From NCBI GenBank assembly GCA_947449305.1, contig CANFRA010000004.1, forward strand, positions 1-58,887: DNA of 58,887 nt, in the 5' to 3' direction. Of this stretch, positions 57,364-58,887 are shown piece after piece (positions within the stretch are counted from its first letter, which is position 1; each line of letters starts with the position of its first letter). A program made the translations under genes and the position numbers. Below the pieces are notes generated by a model. The model did no database searches. It was not told where the DNA came from and saw only the letters and a list, made by a program, of their open reading frames with translations. This DNA is from Burkholderiaceae bacterium (GTDB lineage Bacteria; Pseudomonadota; Gammaproteobacteria; Burkholderiales; Burkholderiaceae).

Positions 57364-58701
57364 TTAGTTTAGCTTGCTTAGCTCTTCAAAGCTTATCGCC
57401 TTATCACTTACTTTGGCAAGTGATGTGAAGTGTTTAATCACGTTATCTTCAAGGACCATGTTCTCAATATCTTTTAAGCGACTTGGATTGCTATAGAACC
57501 AACGAACTACTTCTTTTGGATCTTCGTAAGTAGCGGCTTGCTCGTCGATTTCAGCTTTAATCTGGTCTGCAGTAGCAGCTAAGCTGTGTTTTTTAACTAA
57601 TTCACTAAGAATCAGGCCTAGGCGAACACGCTTTAGTGCCTGGTCAGCAAACAGCTCTGCTGGGATCGGGGCATCTTTAGCATTAGGTAAGCCACGTTGA
57701 ATGAGATCCTGTCGTGCACCTTCAACTAAGCGCTCTTGCTCGGAAGATACTAAAGACTTAGGCACATCAAATTCGCACAAAGTATTGAGCTTGTCCATAA
57801 CTTCATTTTTCAATAAAGAAGTAATGCGGCGCTTAACTTCGCGATCTAAATTTTCTTTAACTTCAGCACGCATTTTTGCAACGCCGCCTTCTGTAACGCC
57901 CATAGATAATGCAAATGCATCATCTACTGCTGGTAAGTGCGCCCAGTTCACTGATTTCACTGTTATGGTGAATTCTGCTGTCTTACCAGCAACATCTTTG
58001 CCATGGTAGTCAGCTGGAAAGCTCAGAGGAAATGATTTGGTATCACCCGCTTTGAGGCCTAAGCTGGCAGCTTCGAATTCAGGCAGCATACGTCCTTCAC
58101 CTAGAACATATTCAAAGTTCTCAGCTTTGCCACCAGCGAACTCTACGCCATCAATCTTGCCAACAAAGTCAATCACAACTTGGTCACCGTTTTGAGCTGC
58201 CGCATTAGATCCGCCATCACCATGCTCACCAGCTTCGCCACGTGGGTGGTAATGAACTTGCTGCTTACGTAATACGTCGATTGCGCGATCAATTTCAGCA
58301 TCGCCAATATCTGTCGAGTATTTAGTAACTTCCGCTTGAGAAAAGTCGCCAATCTTCACTTCTGGCAACACCTCGAAGAATGCATCAAATACAATCTTGT
58401 CGGCGCCTAACTCACTCTTGGGCTCAAGACGTGGTTGACTTGCTAATGGAATGCCCTCTTTTTTACTTTGCTCGTAGAACAGTTCAGAGGCTTTATCGTA
58501 CTGCAGTTCGAAATCCACTTGCATGCCGTACTGCTTCTCAACCATATTCTTTGGCACCTTGCCTGGACGAAAGCCAGCCACTTTCATGTTCTTGCCAAAT
58601 TGGGCCAAGCGGGCATCGCGCGCTTTTGCCAAATCAGCACGAGCGAATTCCAAAGTCATTTTGCGGTCTAAGCTACCTAAATTTTCTATCTGCAAAGCCA
58701 T
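57364..58701 (-). CDS. tig: Trigger factor
   Basis: Ribosome-bound chaperone and peptidyl-prolyl isomerase that meets nascent chains. The 445-residue protein has the ribosome-binding tail with GFRPGKVP (GFRxGxxP motif, about residue 44), an FKBP-type domain (about 175-260) with GDQVVIDFVGKIDGVEFAGG, and a helical C-terminal domain. I chose ATG 58701 (MALQIENL), not the frame open to 58854, because that runs across the tRNA-Leu gene; ATG 58707 is also possible. The tRNA-Leu lies 54 bases upstream with no terminator, so co-transcription is likely. Confidence 0.97.
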   Translation of the reverse strand: MALQIENLGSLDRKMTLEFARADLAKARDARLAQFGKNMKVAGFRPGKVPKNMVEKQYGMQVDFELQYDKASELFYEQSKKEGIPLASQPRLEPKSELGADKIVFDAFFEVLPEVKIGDFSQAEVTKYSTDIGDAEIDRAIDVLRKQQVHYHPRGEAGEHGDGGSNAAAQNGDQVVIDFVGKIDGVEFAGGKAENFEYVLGEGRMLPEFEAASLGLKAGDTKSFPLSFPADYHGKDVAGKTAEFTITVKSVNWAHLPAVDDAFALSMGVTEGGVAKMRAEVKENLDREVKRRITSLLKNEVMDKLNTLCEFDVPKSLVSSEQERLVEGARQDLIQRGLPNAKDAPIPAELFADQALKRVRLGLILSELVKKHSLAATADQIKAEIDEQAATYEDPKEVVRWFYSNPSRLKDIENMVLEDNVIKHFTSLAKVSDKAISFEELSKLN

Positions 58702-58755
58702 TTTCATCTCTTCATTAAAAACAGGATATGTGAAGTCCAAGCCAAGTAGCACTTG

Positions 58756-58842
58756 TGGTGCGAGGAGGGGGACTCGAACCCCCACACCATTTCTGGCGTC
58801 AGGACCTAAACCTGGTGCGTCTACCAATTTCGCCATCCTCGC
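58756..58842 (-). tRNA. tRNA-Leu (TAG)
   Basis: The minus strand gives GCGAGGATGGCGAAATTGG..., anticodon TAG in GGTTTAGGT, a long variable arm and encoded ACCA; acceptor GCGAGGA/TCCTCGC. It closely resembles E. coli tRNA-Leu(UAG). It precedes tig on the same strand. Confidence 0.97.
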
Positions 58843-58887
58843 GAATATCCGCAAACACTGCCAAGCTTAAACTTCACTCTAAAGACC

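Noticed and set aside
58702..58854. N-terminal extension of trigger factor by 51 codons.
   Set aside because: The extension reads through the tRNA-Leu gene; ATG 58701 matches the family start.

Overview
The window looks like part of the chromosome of a small-genome betaproteobacterium of the family Burkholderiaceae, most probably Polynucleobacter or a close relative. This rests on protein similarity as I recall it, on moderate-to-low GC, on very tight packing, and on gene orders familiar from that group: tRNA-Leu/tig/clpP/clpX/lon, pyrG/kdsA/eno/ftsB, tmk/holB/tatD, and yciB/bolA/parvulin. No rRNA, insertion sequence, prophage, CRISPR array or restriction island is visible. Almost every gene is intact and the gaps are short. 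None exceeds 300 bases except 34519-34973, which holds three tRNA genes.

Layout. 60-7533: divergent adenine-salvage pair (apt and an MTA/SAH-nucleosidase-like gene), an acyl-CoA ligase, an IlvD/Edd dehydratase, an outer-membrane/inner-membrane protein pair and the tRNA hydroxylation protein TrhP. 7692-12472: mostly exported or accessory proteins, namely an alpha/beta hydrolase, two lipoproteins, an EF-hand protein, a fluoroacetate-dehalogenase-like enzyme, a periplasmic rhodanese and a small unknown protein. 12568-18738: FAD-linked 2-hydroxyacid dehydrogenase, DUF2069, WrbA, YihY, a CBS protein, AroC and an HcaT-like MFS carrier. 18751-24789: envelope and redox genes (parvulin, BolA, YciB, MsrB, SelO, thioesterase, NRDE protein, YgfZ). 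24810-29196: mltG-tmk-holB-tatD-ankyrin operon. 29262-34518: K+ channel-like protein, DUF3108 protein, HNH protein, YqiA, GarR, Hyi and a two-repeat periplasmic protein. 34579-36368: gltX followed by tRNA-Ala, tRNA-Glu and tRNA-Asp. 36433-50957: Hsp33, pyrG-kdsA-eno-ftsB, a superinfection-immunity-family membrane protein, AcnB, a methyltransferase, PurL, and the divergent YbbA/TesA pair. 50954-58842: PpiD, tRNA-Val, Lon, ClpX, ClpP, trigger factor and tRNA-Leu, all on the minus strand.

How the genes work together. The right end is a proteostasis block: ribosome-bound trigger factor, the ClpXP and Lon proteases, and the periplasmic chaperone PpiD. A heat-shock-type promoter is visible before lon. 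Hsp33, MsrB, SelO and YgfZ add oxidative-stress functions. GarR and Hyi form a glyoxylate/hydroxypyruvate branch leading to glycerate. MltG, YciB, FtsB and KdsA serve envelope growth and division.

I did not find a convincing undescribed multi-gene system. The best leads are single loci: a PpiD that appears to have lost its parvulin domain in frame, a lipoprotein with two identically spaced Cys-x13-Cys motifs in a block of exported proteins, a minimal K+ channel-like protein, an orphan YbbA ATPase, a superinfection-immunity-family gene next to pyrG, and lysine-rich insertions in ClpX and HolB. All family assignments come from reading the sequence against memory; no database search was run.
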